The notes: generated from the sequence alone by a model not told the origin. 64,000 bases of DNA from Pinus tabuliformis (GCA_031772625.1 CM062820.1:311601840-311665839), one strand, 5' to 3'. Positions 48,082 to 60,536 are shown, counted from the stretch's first letter. Numbers and translations are program-made.

Positions 48082-48549
48082 TCAACACCCTCTCCTTGAG
48101 ATGAAGGAGAGTGGTATCAATGCATTTTGTATAATTTTCAGCTCCTACATCCCAATTTTTTTCTTTGAAGCATATGTTTCCCCTCTTCCTCACCTCAATA
48201 AAGCGTGAATATTTGAATAGTTTACATGCCTAATAAATATTGTCCTCTAAACAACTAGGAATATGGATCCATTGAAAGGCGAGGAAATTGAAAAATGAAA
48301 TGGTTGCATTTTTTCTGTTCTACAATGTTCGATGTGACCGCCAAGATGGACATACCCACTTACTTATTTTTCACTTCACCTACTTTTGCGCTTTCTGTCA
48401 TGTTATGTCTTCCCAAACTAGTGTCGGAGATGCAGGTTAAGAAAAATTTTAAAAATTAAACATGTAAAATTAGCTAGCATATGTGTGAATAAACCCCTGA
48501 AATTTTCTTTTTCTATGATACATGTTTCATTTAAAGACACAGATTTTAG

Positions 48550-48890
48550 AATAGAAATACCGGGGGTTATGCTGATTCCAGCCAAGGATGTGTCGACTCC
48601 TGTTCAGGATAGGTTTGACGATGCCTTTCACTGGTTCGTGAAGCATTCCTCGCACCTGCCGGAAGCCATAGGGATTTTGATAAACACCTTCGAGGAACTA
48701 GAGGGTGAACAGATCAAAGCACTGAGGGATGGAAAGGTTGATCCCACCGATGCTAGGCGAATGCCCCAAATTTATCCAGTCGGGCCACTCATATCATCCT
48801 CACCCGTTGAATACAAAGCAGATTGCCTCAAGTGGTTGGAAAAATAAGTGCCCTCTTCGGTTCTGAGATCATTTCAATGAATTTTCATCT
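48550..48890 (+). pseudogene. UDP-glycosyltransferase (UGT72-like) internal fragment
   Basis: Encodes about 97 residues of the middle of a plant family-1 glycosyltransferase: IEIPGVMLIPAKDVSTPVQD, HWFVKHSSHLPEAIGILINT, FEELEGEQIKALRDGK, QIYPVGPLI and CLKWLEK. That is the stretch before the C-terminal sugar-nucleotide-binding domain. A stop (TAA, 48,845-48,847) falls where the family continues with a KWLDxQPxxSV-type segment. VPSSVLRSF is still readable for a few codons after it and then similarity ends. The N-terminal acceptor domain and the PSPG box are missing, so it cannot be an enzyme. It sits on the opposite strand to the TPR-SET fragment, less than 500 bp away. Confidence 0.78.
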
Positions 48891-49386
48891 CGGCGGCCTA
48901 AACAAAGTTGAGTGGAAGCTAACATGCAATGGAATTGGAATGAAGAGCAGAATAACAACATGTTTGCAATGCAATGAAGAGGAGAAGAGGGCATAAGAGG
49001 GTGGTCGAATGAAGCTGGCAGCTGTAAACAATCCTGGTAGCCAACAGTGACAAGTGTAAGCTTGTAAGCTCGACGGGTTTATGTAACCTACCCCAACCTT
49101 CAGATTAAAAACTTAGGATAAAATAGCTTTTGAAAACTTTTCTTCGACCTTCGTTTCAAAAACTTTAAATAAAATAACTTGCCCCAACTGCCAGTTAAAA
49201 AACTTAGGATAAAATAGCTTTCCCTCGCTAAAAACAGCATTGGGGCACATGAAGCATACAATAAGAGGCTAAATTCAGAAGTTTGGTTAAAATTTTCATA
49301 ACGCAAAATTGTTAGCAATAAACTTTGGTTAAAATACAAGAAACTAAAAAAAAATAGGTCAACTAATGAATTAATAGCGGTCAAAT
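48891..49386. other. Intergenic stretch with a short tandem repeat
   Basis: Between about 49,088 and 49,225 a ~50-bp unit (ACTTAGGATAAAATAGCTTT and neighbours) appears about three times, the middle copy diverged. No gene. Confidence 0.55.
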
Positions 49387-49432
49387 GTTCGATCGAACGC
49401 TATAGTCCCTGCCATGCCGGAGGCAGGGACTA
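49387..49432. repeat. Palindrome GTTCGATCGAAC and hairpin TAGTCCCTGCC / GGCAGGGACTA
   Basis: A perfect 12-base palindrome at 49,387-49,398 is followed by perfect 11-base arms at 49,403-49,413 and 49,422-49,432 around an 8-base loop. Repeat copy C begins a few bases later. Confidence 0.85.
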
Positions 49433-52400
49433 ATAAAAACTTTATACTGATAGTCAAAGCTGAAAAATATTACATTCAAAATTAAGAAACCGTGACAAAC
49501 TTAAGATTTTTTTAAAATTCATTTCTATCGGTATCTTCATTTCACCAACTTTGACCTTAATATTATTATAAATTCTAACCTTTACATTATTATAAATTCA
49601 AATTTGTTCATACTCTTCTTTTCTATCTATTTTTAATTTCTCAATATGGTATACGATTAGTTTATAAATAGAAGAATGTAATACACATTTTTTCCCATAT
49701 TATCTTCTTATATCATTGAATTTTTTAAAATACTACTTGGCTCACTCATATAAAATAAAAGTATAATTTATTTCCTATTAACACACTAACTATATTCATC
49801 AGCGTTGTATTTTCATGTTAATTTCTAAATTTAGAAGCAGGTTAGTAATTCAAATGCATGATAAGATATGTGAGTCTTAGTTTACAAGAGTGGTAATGAA
49901 ATTAGAGGAACCTCTACATAGCTTTCTCCATGTAACTAGTCGTTTTGTCGTCTATTCATTATTAAATCCATTCTTATTTGAGAATGCTTTTCTCTCCACA
50001 CATTTTTTTCCACATAGATATTTCCACACTCAGTAATTCCCCAAGTCATTGGTATTGGAAGCTCCACACAACTTCATCGTACAACTACTCCTGCACTCAA
50101 TAACACCCATTCGGTTATCAGCAAAACTCCTTCTGAGCAACCACCTCCATGGTCGTGGAAAATGTTGCTAAATAATAATTAAAAAGTGCATTGTGTGGAA
50201 GAAATTAAGATAACAACTAATAACAATAACAATAAAAAGTCCATTGTGTGGATTAGTAAACTAATAATAATAATTCATAATATTGTGGAAGAAACTCATT
50301 GTGTGAAGGTGCGAAGCATTTGGCTTTTCCCTCTGCACAACTTTGTCCACACAACTACTTGTGCACCTAATAATTCCCTAAGTAATTGACATTGGAAGCT
50401 CTACATAACTTCATTGGTAAAACTACTTCCACACTCAATAACACACATTCGATTATTGGCATAGCTCCTTCCAAACAACTACTTCTATGGTCATGAAAAA
50501 TGTTCGTAGATAGTAACTAAAAAGTCCATTATGTGGAAGAATCTAAAGGTAACACCTCATTAAAAACAAACAAATTAAATTTTTGCATTACTAAACTAAT
50601 AGCAATAATTCATAACATTGTGGAAGGAACTCATTGTGTGGAGGTGCAGAACATCTGTAGTTCTCCACACAAGATAGTTAGCTAAGAAACTACCAAAGGT
50701 GAACTGGAAATCAAAAATGGTGAATCGTTAATGTGGATTTTTCATTTCATTATTATTATTCCACATTTAAAATGTGTCATTATTACTGCCTCAGTGAACA
50801 ACAAAAGTAGCTTTCCAACATATTATTTTGGTACTAAAAAGCTTCATTCTCACAACTCTAGACTTTGTCAATTATTCGCTACTAATCGTCTTTTGTTCAT
50901 AATTATAATCTATATTAATTAAAATAAATTAAAATGAATCTATTTATTTCTAAAAGATAAGATTTCACTAAAAATAGATAAAATTAAAGTGAGGGTTGAA
51001 TTGTTCGATAATACAAATAATTCAGTGCAAAAGAAACTCATTGTTCAGACTCTGCACAATAAGCCATCATTTTTACTCACATGCACAACCACCTCCATGC
51101 AGCTTGATCGACACATTCATATGGATATGATATTTAAACAAAGTAATGCTCTCTTTTGCAAAATTCAATTTCGAATTTCGTGTAAGGAGATATTCCGGAA
51201 GGAAGATTATAATGTGGAGGGAAGTTCGAAGTGTGGAAGTTCAACTCATTGTGTGGAACTCCTCAGATTGAAATTTTTTCCACACAATAATATTTTAGGT
51301 TTTGATGCTTGCAGAAAAAAGATAAATCCACCATTTTTAAAATAGAAAAATAGCTTTTACTTGTTGCAGGTATGCAAAAAGCTTTCAATCTTTCATTGTA
51401 TGCACTTTGGCATTTCACATAATCTATTAATAATAAAATAAGTAAACATAACCACCTTCGCACAACTTTGTCTGCACAACTACTTCCACACTCAATAATA
51501 CCCTAAGTCACACACACAATCATCTTCACATAATTTCACTCGTACAACTATTTTTGTACTCAATAACATGCTTCGATTATTCTGCACAACTACTTCTATG
51601 GTTCTGAACAAAATGTTCCTAAATAATAATTAAAAAAGAGAGTTGTATTTTTACTATTTTAATAAACCTTGCACAAAGCCTTGTGCACATTCGTTTGGCT
51701 AGACAACACCTTTTTATTCATAGGTCTTGCACCTATATCTTGCGCTAGTGATCATAATAATCTAGCCATGAGAGAGCGGTTTCCATAGAAGCGTATTACT
51801 GCACACAATTTTGAATATGCTATGTCAGATGGATGAAATAGAAGTGGAATAAATTCTAGTAGGAATGGGAGCTTGTTATTGCATATGATAGTCAATTTAA
51901 TAAAGGTTGTGTGTACTCTGAATTTTTTTGTTATGAAAAGCGCATTTCATTGAGAAAAAACTTTGTTTTACGATGTGTAGAGAAACTCCATTGTGCAGAA
52001 GAAGCTTTCAAGCTTTCAATGTGTTGTTTTTTACAACATGTACTAAAGGATTTTATTACTAATATTTTACTATTAGAACATAATCCATATTTTCTATTTA
52101 GAATGACATTGTTTAAGCTTATATTATTGATAATATTCTAATCTTAAATAATTCATACCAATTCTATTTAATTGATTCCCTTTGCATGAATATTTATGCA
52201 TAGTGGAATTAAATGATAAATGGATTCGACTCGCGTATCTTTGTTCATGCTCTTGTGCGAAAGTGCAGAGGAAGTCCATTGTACAAAGAACGTTTATTGT
52301 GCGGAATTATACTCTTTGCATTAAAAGATTTTACTACTAATATTATTGATAATATTTAGATATAAATAATGCATATCTCCATAGTTTGCTTTAGTTTTAT

Positions 52401-54549
52401 TTTAGTTATAAATAGAGTGTTAATTGTGCCCTTAGTTGTTGTGGGCGATTTCAATTTCCGTATCATTAAATTTTTTGCGGTTGGAACTAAACGATTTGTC
52501 TGAGTGTGGAAGTTGAGTGTGAAAGTCAAGTGTGGAAAAGTTCAAAGTCAATATACCATTCTGCAAAAATTTCTTTAATATGAACTTTTCCTCATATTGT
52601 TAATGATAAACAAGTTATATTTCGGTAGTCAATTTTCATAGAGTTGTGAATAGCATTATTAAATAATTTTGAATCTATTTTAAAACTGATTCACTTTAAT
52701 TTATATCTATGATTTTTATATTTATAGATTTTTAAGTAGGGAAGTCCTTGTGGAGACTTTTTACTGTTTGGTAAAGCTTTTTCTGCAAAGTGAAGTGTTT
52801 CATTGTAACCTTTGGATAATGACAACTATGTATAGAGAACCAAGCAATATCAAATAACATAGAATTAGTAAAAAAATCTCATTAATTGATTAAAAGTTGT
52901 AATGGAAAAAAGGAATCTTAACTCAAATGAATTGTAGTTAGTAATTATATTCTTAAGAGAGCTATGTCTCAGATCCAGAACTATGGTTAAATGTTATTTT
53001 TTATCTTGATCAATAATGAAGTATGAGATATAAAATAAAGTTTCAAAACATGTGTTAAAATACAAGTGAAAAAGGTTATCATAAATCGATATAGTCAAGT
53101 ACTTTTGAATGGAAAATAGTTCCTGTAGTTCTATTTGTAAATAACAACTAGTTCAAATCATGTTTAGATTCAAGACATAGGTTTTAAAAATAATTTTGGT
53201 CAATAGGATCATAACTAATCTATACAACGAGAAATTTGTAGAAGGATCTAAATAATACAAAATTAGTAAACAAATCTCAAGACGATCAAAACTCTAATAC
53301 AAAGACTTATTTTGCTATAGGCAGAAAGGGTGTGTGAGAAACATAATTGATTAATTATTCCACCGAATGAAATCTATGTAGGTCTGAAGATGTGATAGTA
53401 TTCTATTACTAAGAGATATATGTCTAAGATGAAAAACTATTGTCAAATATTCAATTTCATTTAAAGAAAAAACACAACATTGAATATAATAGAAAAGATG
53501 AAAGATTTTTTTTTTTTTTTTAATTTATAGAAAGGTCTATCATAACATCAATACAAAATCAGATTTAGTAAGAATTATATTTATAATAAAATGTTGATGA
53601 AGATGGCCATACGATATTTCTTTGTGTAGAGATTTCACTTTGCCAAAGAAACTTTCTCTGCAGAATGAAACTTTTTGGTGTAACCTCTGTAGAAGGAGAA
53701 CTATGTACAAGGAACTAAATAACACAAAATTGGAAAAAAAATCTCAACAATATCAAAATTGTAATACCAATAGTTATTTCATTGTGGACAGAAAGTGTGT
53801 GTCAGAAACATAATTAATTAATTACTCTATGGAATGAAATTCATGTGGGTATAAAGAAATTGTGTTAGCATTCCTTTTATTAAAATATATATGTCTATGA
53901 TGTGAAACCATTTATATATGTTCAATTTCGTTTACAGTATAAACAAAATACTAAACGTAATAGAAAAGCTAAAAGCGTATTTTTCAAAAGTTAAAGAAAA
54001 CATTATCATAACATTGATACAAAATCATATTCAATAAGAGTTATAGTCAAAATAAAATGTCAATGACCATGGCCATATCTCAGATTTGTATGAGATCATA
54101 TTCAAAACATAGTCTTAAAAGGAAAATTTTGTTGAATAGAATCAAAACTATGCAAATAAAATTGTAAAGTAGATGGATTTCTTGTAACAGAAATTGGTGT
54201 TCCACTTCCTTGAATGTCATTTGTAGTGACAAAAAAATAATATGTAGCATTTATTATGAGTCCATGACTCATTAAAGAAACACGTTCACCATTTTTTTAA
54301 TACAATCTCTATCGGGGGCCACTGTAACTTCCATTTTCACGTTTTTACCGAAAATATCTTTTCCAATTTCCCTAGTTTCTTACTCCACCTCAACAACCAA
54401 CTTAGCATTTTGATTATTGACCTTGCCAAAAATAAGTAGCCATGTGTCAATATGTTGTGTAGTAAAATCAATGACGCTATCAAACTCTGCTACCATTTTA
54501 TTTTCTCCTTCAATTGTGTTTGTAACATCTTGTTTAAAATTTTACATGT

Positions 54550-54685
54550 GGTCTTGGATGGACGATGATCAAGTGCTCTATTAAGACAATCCTTGATGTG
54601 AAGTCATCAGTTCAATTCCCCACCCTGACCAAGTGATGTATTGGACATGATGAAGATGTAGTCTTGCCGATCTTACAAAAAAAAA
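54550..54685 (+). mobile_element. tRNA-derived SINE in repeat copy C
   Basis: Same insertion as at 34,740, with B-box AGTTCAATTCC (one base off the consensus start), 3' end TCTTAC plus poly(A), and flanking ACATGT (54,544-54,549 and 54,686-54,691). Confidence 0.75.
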
Positions 54686-54795
54686 ACATGTTCTTTAAAA
54701 TTACCTCAAAATCTTGCAATGTTCACAGACCACTGAAGCCTTTTATAATATCCATTTCCATGAGATAGGAACTACCTCTCCTTTTTCATAGGTCA

Positions 54796-55760
54796 CTAGA
54801 GGAAGAATTGATATTCTGTAGTGACCATTTCTTCCCATCTAGCTTCCAATTGGTTCAATCGTTCACTATTTGATAGTTGTTGATTTTTATTTTCAAAAGC
54901 AGATAATAGTTCTAGTCTTTGCTTAAAAGTACCTAATTCAACGTCAATAAATTTATTGTCTTTTGTAATATTATTGTTAAGCAAGTTTGTAAATATTGTT
55001 AGTTGATTTTACAATTGTGTTAAATTGAAAATTGCTTTCCATGCATCATCAATAATTTCTAATCTTTGGCATATGTTGTCGAGGATATATAATTTCACTA
55101 CATTAAGTAGATTCATAGCCTTATTAAATTCTTACAACATTGTAGCAATAGAACTTGACAATGAAGGTTAACATACTGCCAATGAAGTTATTAATAGTGG
55201 AACTGGATTTGTAATTTCATGTAGTTATTTTAATTTGTTTTTCAGCATCTAATTTTCTGCAAGCACGTTGGTAACATTTTGAGTAATTGCATCATTGGTA
55301 TATTGTTGCAATACCATAAGCGCCATTGTGTCAACTCCATACAGATCAATATCCACATGTTCTTGATCAAGAATCTTTTAATTTTCAAAACTTACCTTTT
55401 CAACTCTTAATTTTTTGTCGGTCTTGTAATATTTTTCATTTTTCAATGTGACGTGACGTTCATTGAAAATAATATCCTCTTCTACAAATTTATCTATTAT
55501 TTTTAGATTCTCTACTAAACAAGTAGCAACCCAATTAGGTGGTTCATTGCTATCAGCTTCCATGTTTATTTCTTGTTGGATTATTTCTTTATTCACAACA
55601 ATTTTGGACTTCTATATTTGAACTGCATGCATCTCGTCTGCAAATAATTTAGAAGAATTATCTTGCTTATCTCGACGACTTGTTGAGTCACCAATAATCG
55701 GTTTTCCAGAACCATGATTTCTCCTCTTTCCATGAGTTATGAATGATATTTCACTGGTAA
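54796..55760 (-). pseudogene. Coding remnants in repeat copy C, coiled-coil-like unknown protein
   Basis: Counterpart of 35,012-36,000. Frames at 55,596-55,378 (EIIQQEINMEADSNEPPNWV) and 54,984-54,796 (DVELGTFKQRLELLSAFENK; LNQLEARWEEM) are closely related to copy B. Broken; family unknown. Confidence 0.45.
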
Positions 55761-56299
55761 TAGGTTTGGAAGGTGAAGATTGTTATACATGATTTAGGGA
55801 TTTTGTTTCTGTTTTACCTCAGCTACTCTTTACACATCCATTATCGATAATTAATACTTGATTTTCTGCAAATTTAATAAACTATCTGTTGTGTAAACAT
55901 ATTTTGAATTAGACAAAGATTTAGAGTCACTATTTTCATACACACTATGACATGCAAAAATTGCGTTGGTTCTTTGTTCTGATGCAATTTAGGTTATTAG
56001 GGAAAATAAGATTCAAATACGAGAGGAAAAAGAGAAGGGCGAAAATGTGAAGCTGGGTTACACTTTCATGAGAAATGCCCCCGAAAAATTCACAATTTCA
56101 ATTTTTCAGCCAAAGAATTTTTTTTTTTTTTGGCTGAACTATTATACAAACATTTGGCCTAACTTTTGGCCATTTAGACTAACATCGATTGTTAAATGTA
56201 ATTTTTGTCGAAGTTGAAAAAGTTAGAAAAAAATAGTTCGGCCAAAAAAGCGTTTATATATATGACGGGACAGATGCCATTGTAAAGTTTCCTGTGGTG

Positions 56300-56513
56300 T
56301 TGATTTATGCCTGTCGTCTCTTGAGCTGAGTGGAAGCCGAGCGCTGTAAGCTGTGGTCTCTTGCGTTAAGTGGAAGTTGAGCATTCTTGATTTCTATTTG
56401 TGGTCTATTGAGATGAGTGGAAGCCGAGTGCTGTAAGCCAAGATCTGTTGACCCAAGTGGAAGTCGAGAGCTGTAAGCTGAGTTGACGTTGAGCCGAAGC
56501 CGATTAGGTCATA
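56300..56513. repeat. Minisatellite of ~41-47-bp units, repeat copy C
   Basis: Counterpart of 36,490-36,683; units are built on GAGTGGAAGCCGAGTGCTGT. It follows TTTATATATATGAC near 56,252. Confidence 0.7.
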
Positions 56514-58299
56514 ATTTATTTTTTTTTTATGAATTTTTGATGATGTTTTTTATTAATTTTTAGGATGTTTTTATGAATTTTTTATGATGTTTTTTCTTTT
56601 TTTGCAGCATGGCACCAAATAAACTTTGGTTTGTTGCACTTCTCGTTGGAAGCTTTCTCAGCCTCCTCGTCCATCCTCCTCATCCAGACTAGGTAAGTCA
56701 CCCACTACATGTTTGTATGACTTTTGTCTATATGATTTGATCGAAATTTCTGTATGATTTTTATTTGTATAATTTGATTGACTTAAAACATTCCCTTTTC
56801 ACTTTTGAGGCCAACTCAGAAAGTTTCAAACAATTAGTAGCTTCTAATCCAATTGACTATAGGTTGTAACTTGCTAGAGTTTCCCTTGCTTTAACTCTTC
56901 AACTAACTGCAAGTACTTTCTCTGTTAATTCCTGAAGAAAAAGATACAAAAACAAAAACAGTTATACCAAATTAAATTCTCAATCTAGAAAAGCTAGAAA
57001 ACATTGTCGAACAAGATCCACCTCTCCTTGGGATTCTTCAAGGACATTAACTAGATTCAGAGACATATAGAACTCTAGGCCCCATCCCTATTTTTTTTAA
57101 TTATGATTTTACCAGTTGCTACTTGTTGACCTCCTTTGAAATAACACATACTTTTACATTTTTCTCTCTAAATACATTAGTAAATGAAAAAGACAGAAAT
57201 GAGTTTGCAACATTGTTGGTGCACTAAGATGACACTATAAATCAATCTTAATCCTACATTAATATGTCAACCTGAGATCCATCTTTCTATTTCAAGGTTG
57301 TTAGAATTGTCTGTGCAATAAAAATCAGAGATTGGAATGCAGGTAATTAGTCCTAAATCCTAACTCATCATTGCAGAAATAGACAATTTCTCAACATCTC
57401 ATTAACTCTAGAAATGCAAATGCAAAACAAAAATTGTTCTATGATTCAAAATTGGAAAGATGAATCAATTTCAAACTGTTTTCAGACAAGGATCTCAATC
57501 TAACATTCTAAATGCCACAAATAAATCAAATTGAATAGTCAATCCACATGTATTGAAGGAAACTGCTGAAATTACACTAATCACAAGGAGCATCCAAAGC
57601 TAGAAATAATGAATTATGTAACTGCAAAAACCGTATGTGGAAAGAAAACAACAATCAAATACAAGACTTACTTCACCATGAACTGTAAGAATGGCATTAA
57701 ATGATATGTAAAACTTAATCTATCTCAACATGTAGAAGGAAAAACAACGTAAATATTGACAGAAAAGAGTAATGAACGTAATAAAAATGAGGAGTATATC
57801 TTCGAGTGACTGGACCCGAAACCTCTAGAAGGAAATACTATAGAAACTCAATGCATGGATTTAATGTGAAAACTCCAAGATCTTCATTGAATGTCAAAAA
57901 TAAATTACAAAATCACTACAACCTTTAAGGTTGAATCTGCATTGACAGTCTTGCTGGAAATTAATAATGATTAAAAGTTAAAAGCCCTTTTCATATACTA
58001 GCATTATATATTCTCTATGAAATGCTAGCAAATTAGACCTTATCCTGAGGATCAAAAGATCCGCAAGATTGCTTGGCTGAATAATGATATTTTCCACATC
58101 AATTCCATGTTTTTCCTCCTATCTTTAGCTTGGCCAACGGAGTTGAAATAATGACATCTTCCTTTCTTGGTGTTGTTGTCTTATCCAAAGGAACACCAGT
58201 TTTCCAATCCAGTCATCCTGTGCATAAACAAGAGAAAACTTAGGCTTTTAATGCTAAAAGTATATAGCTTGTTCAACTTCATTTTTCACAATATTTTCT
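56514..58299. other. AT-rich stretch between repeat copy C and element 2
   Basis: A short ATGATGTTTTTTATGAATTTT tandem repeat lies at 56,529-56,605. TTTTTTTGCAG then precedes a ~90-bp exon-like piece (56,610-56,692; MAPNKLWFVALLVGSFLSLL) followed by GTAAGT. No other gene is seen. The right part may be the 3' end of element 2, but I cannot find its LTR. Confidence 0.4.
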
Positions 58300-58311
58300 T
58301 CGAGAACATGT

Positions 58312-58846
58312 TCAAGACGAGAGAAAATTCATGAAAACCATATTATTAATCAAGTAAATGAGGAGGAAAAATATACCTTTTCCACAACCCAACATACTCC
58401 CTAGCTTACCGTTTTGCATGCCCTCATGCAATAAGATAATTAAGATGCAACTGATATCCAAGATATGTTTCTTCCTTGTAAAGCCGAAAGCCAATTTTAT
58501 TTTTAAGTACTGTAAAGGCTCGACCTTCGTGATATTTTGATAGCTCATAATCACAATGATACCCATTAGGGGGATACAAAATAACGATGGTTTTGTAATG
58601 ACATATAATCCAAGTAGGAGCCTCACATAGGATAATGTTACTATAATGGACAAATCTAGCTGCAACCACCTTAAAGTTTCTGTGACCAAAGGGTTCTCGG
58701 TTTCTAACACTATGGGGAGAATATGTCCACCATTTATTTGCATCTAGGAGAGCTGCTTCTCTATTGTCCTCAAAATATACCAAACCTGACTTGATAATGT
58801 CTTTGTGGATTGGGGCCAAGGTAAACACAACCCGTTCTTGTTCCAT
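58312..58846 (-). pseudogene. Element 2 accessory gene, C-terminal part
   Basis: Starts ATG at 58,846 and encodes VFTLAPIHKDIIKSGLVYF, then NFKVVAARFVHYSNIILCEA and YHCDYELSKYHEGRAF. The last two blocks resemble SFVAVITRVSEYAQIVLTPG and DYRLCDYEEEPWP at the same place in element 1. Function unknown. Confidence 0.55.
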
Positions 58847-59446
58847 AAACCTCTTACACTATATAAACATCTGCAAGGGCCTTGTAGGTTCACCTATTAC
58901 CCAAAGATCCAATCCACTTTCTCTCTTTTGGAAAATATCATAGGCCTTATCCCATTTGAGTTGGTTCTTGGTGAAGGAGATGAAAGTCTGGAACTGGAAA
59001 TCCCTGATGAAGGGGTTGTGATTGGCATCCCTTTCATCTTCTAGAAAAAGTTGTGCAAATATAATTCACATAGAAAATGTTTCACATCCTTACTCTGTTT
59101 TTGGCAGTATTTAATGAAATCGGCAGTGGAATTAAACTCAAAAGACTGGCCAGCTATAATAGCCTTAAATTTTAACAAGTATCGCTCAAGCAAAAAAAAG
59201 TGCATAGTTTGTAGCAGGAAACCTACAGGCTAGTGCATCTGAATAAATAGAGCAAATAATTTTGATTTTCTCCAAGGATTTCTGAAGCTATCCCTAGACT
59301 TCTTCCACTTTCTTCCATTTCGCTCTAAGACTGGCATAGGTCTCATCCTCTATCATAGTCAAGTCATCAAATTTTTTCAGTAACTCCTAGTATTTCTTTA
59401 AAGGCACAACTTCTTTTTGATGCTGATGTAGAACTTGTTGTGACTG

Positions 59447-60226
59447 CTAATTTTGTCTGCACTTCTGAATAGTAGCCTCCACTACCCAAGGGGTATAAGG
59501 AGGTATGACCTTAGTCTGAGTAGTCTTGCAGTAAGTTGCTATCGAATATATTTGAATGGCGGTTTCCATTGTTGACACAGGAACACAAAGGTTTGTCTGA
59601 ATATATTTTAGAATAGCTATCTCTATCGATTCCATAGAAGAACAAAAGTTTGTTTGGGTTTCTAAAAAAATAGCACAAACATCCTTTGTTCGAGTCCCTA
59701 TTGGACGAGTGCTAATGTTTTCTATTTGTATTCTTGTGGAATTAAGAAAATTATCACTATGGGTTCCTATTGATTTCGACTCCACTTTCTTCTTATAAGC
59801 TCTCTTGGAGTCTTTCAACCATTTGGTAAGTTGCTTTATTTTTCTTTTTAGTTTCTTATTTTCATTATTCATCAGTTCTAGCTTATGATTATCACTATTC
59901 TTTGTTATTATAATGGGTTTCTTCACTGGGGAAGAAGGAACAATGACAATATTTTCAAAAATAGGAGAAGTTTTGAAATTGTCAGGGTCTCGTTCAAGTA
60001 AAACTCCGTCTCCTAAATTAGCTTCTAGCTCTTGGGTTTTAGTTGTAGAAAAAAATTGTCCTTCCAATTCTTGTGTATCTCTGTCATTTCCAGAAGAAGG
60101 TAATATCCCTGTGTGGTGAGAACTATGAGAAGTAGAAGGAATAGGAGTAAGGACTTGTTCTTGTGGGTTCTCAGATTGACCTATCTCCTCAAAAAGGTTT
60201 CCCAAATTTTCCAAGACTCGAGCCAC
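59447..60226 (-). CDS. Element 2 accessory gene, charged middle part (open 259-codon frame)
   Basis: Open for 259 codons on the minus strand. Ser/Thr/Glu-rich at first (STSHSSHHTGILPSSGNDRD), then a basic helical stretch (ENKKLKRKIKQLTKWLKDSK), then recurrent TQTNF / TNLCVPVSTME / TTQTKV-like units. It occupies the same place as the charged middle part in element 1. No known domain recognised. As part of an old element it is probably not expressed. Confidence 0.5.
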   Translation of the reverse strand: MARVLENLGNLFEEIGQSENPQEQVLTPIPSTSHSSHHTGILPSSGNDRDTQELEGQFFSTTKTQELEANLGDGVLLERDPDNFKTSPIFENIVIVPSSPVKKPIIITKNSDNHKLELMNNENKKLKRKIKQLTKWLKDSKRAYKKKVESKSIGTHSDNFLNSTRIQIENISTRPIGTRTKDVCAIFLETQTNFCSSMESIEIAILKYIQTNLCVPVSTMETAIQIYSIATYCKTTQTKVIPPYTPWVVEATIQKCRQN

Positions 60227-60536
60227 TTCTTCTTCATAATCTTGAGGAAAATTGACTTGTTGGCTATTAGGGGATCCGTGGGATTATCTCACCTCATAGG
60301 TGACTACATTAATGCTTCTCCATTGGTTTATTTGATCATATCGTCTTTATTTAACAGGAATGGATGTCAGGATAGGGGATTTCTTTTTTCATCCCATTTT
60401 TGTGGCTTGTACCTCCCTAGTATGATGTTCTTCCTCTGGATAGGAATTTTCAGGGATTCCTTCCTGGGGTTGTACATTAGAACTTATAAAAATTGTCCCA
60501 AGTTAGCTGCAACTGAGTTAGGTCCTTGGTGACATT

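Larger units (their letters stand above)
49436..56513 (-). repeat. Unclassified AT-rich repeat family, copy C
   Basis: Matches copy B from about 300 bp inside its 5.5 kb block through the SINE, the coding remnants, the palindrome/TATA stretch and the minisatellite, ending in GTTGAGCCGAAGC. It ends at the point where copy B joins the third start segment, which marks this as a real end of the unit. Confidence 0.8.

Noticed and set aside
26530-52141. Cys/Leu-rich plus-strand frame repeated at 26,530 and 51,911 ending FRMTLFKLILLIIF
   Set aside because: AT-rich chance frame inside the duplicated block; copy B does not keep it open.
28200-53725. A ~61-codon minus-strand frame present in all three repeat copies (28,200; 33,738; 53,540)
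   Set aside because: Its conservation follows from the recent duplication of the whole block. It has no domain, and an overlapping plus-strand frame is equally open in copy C.
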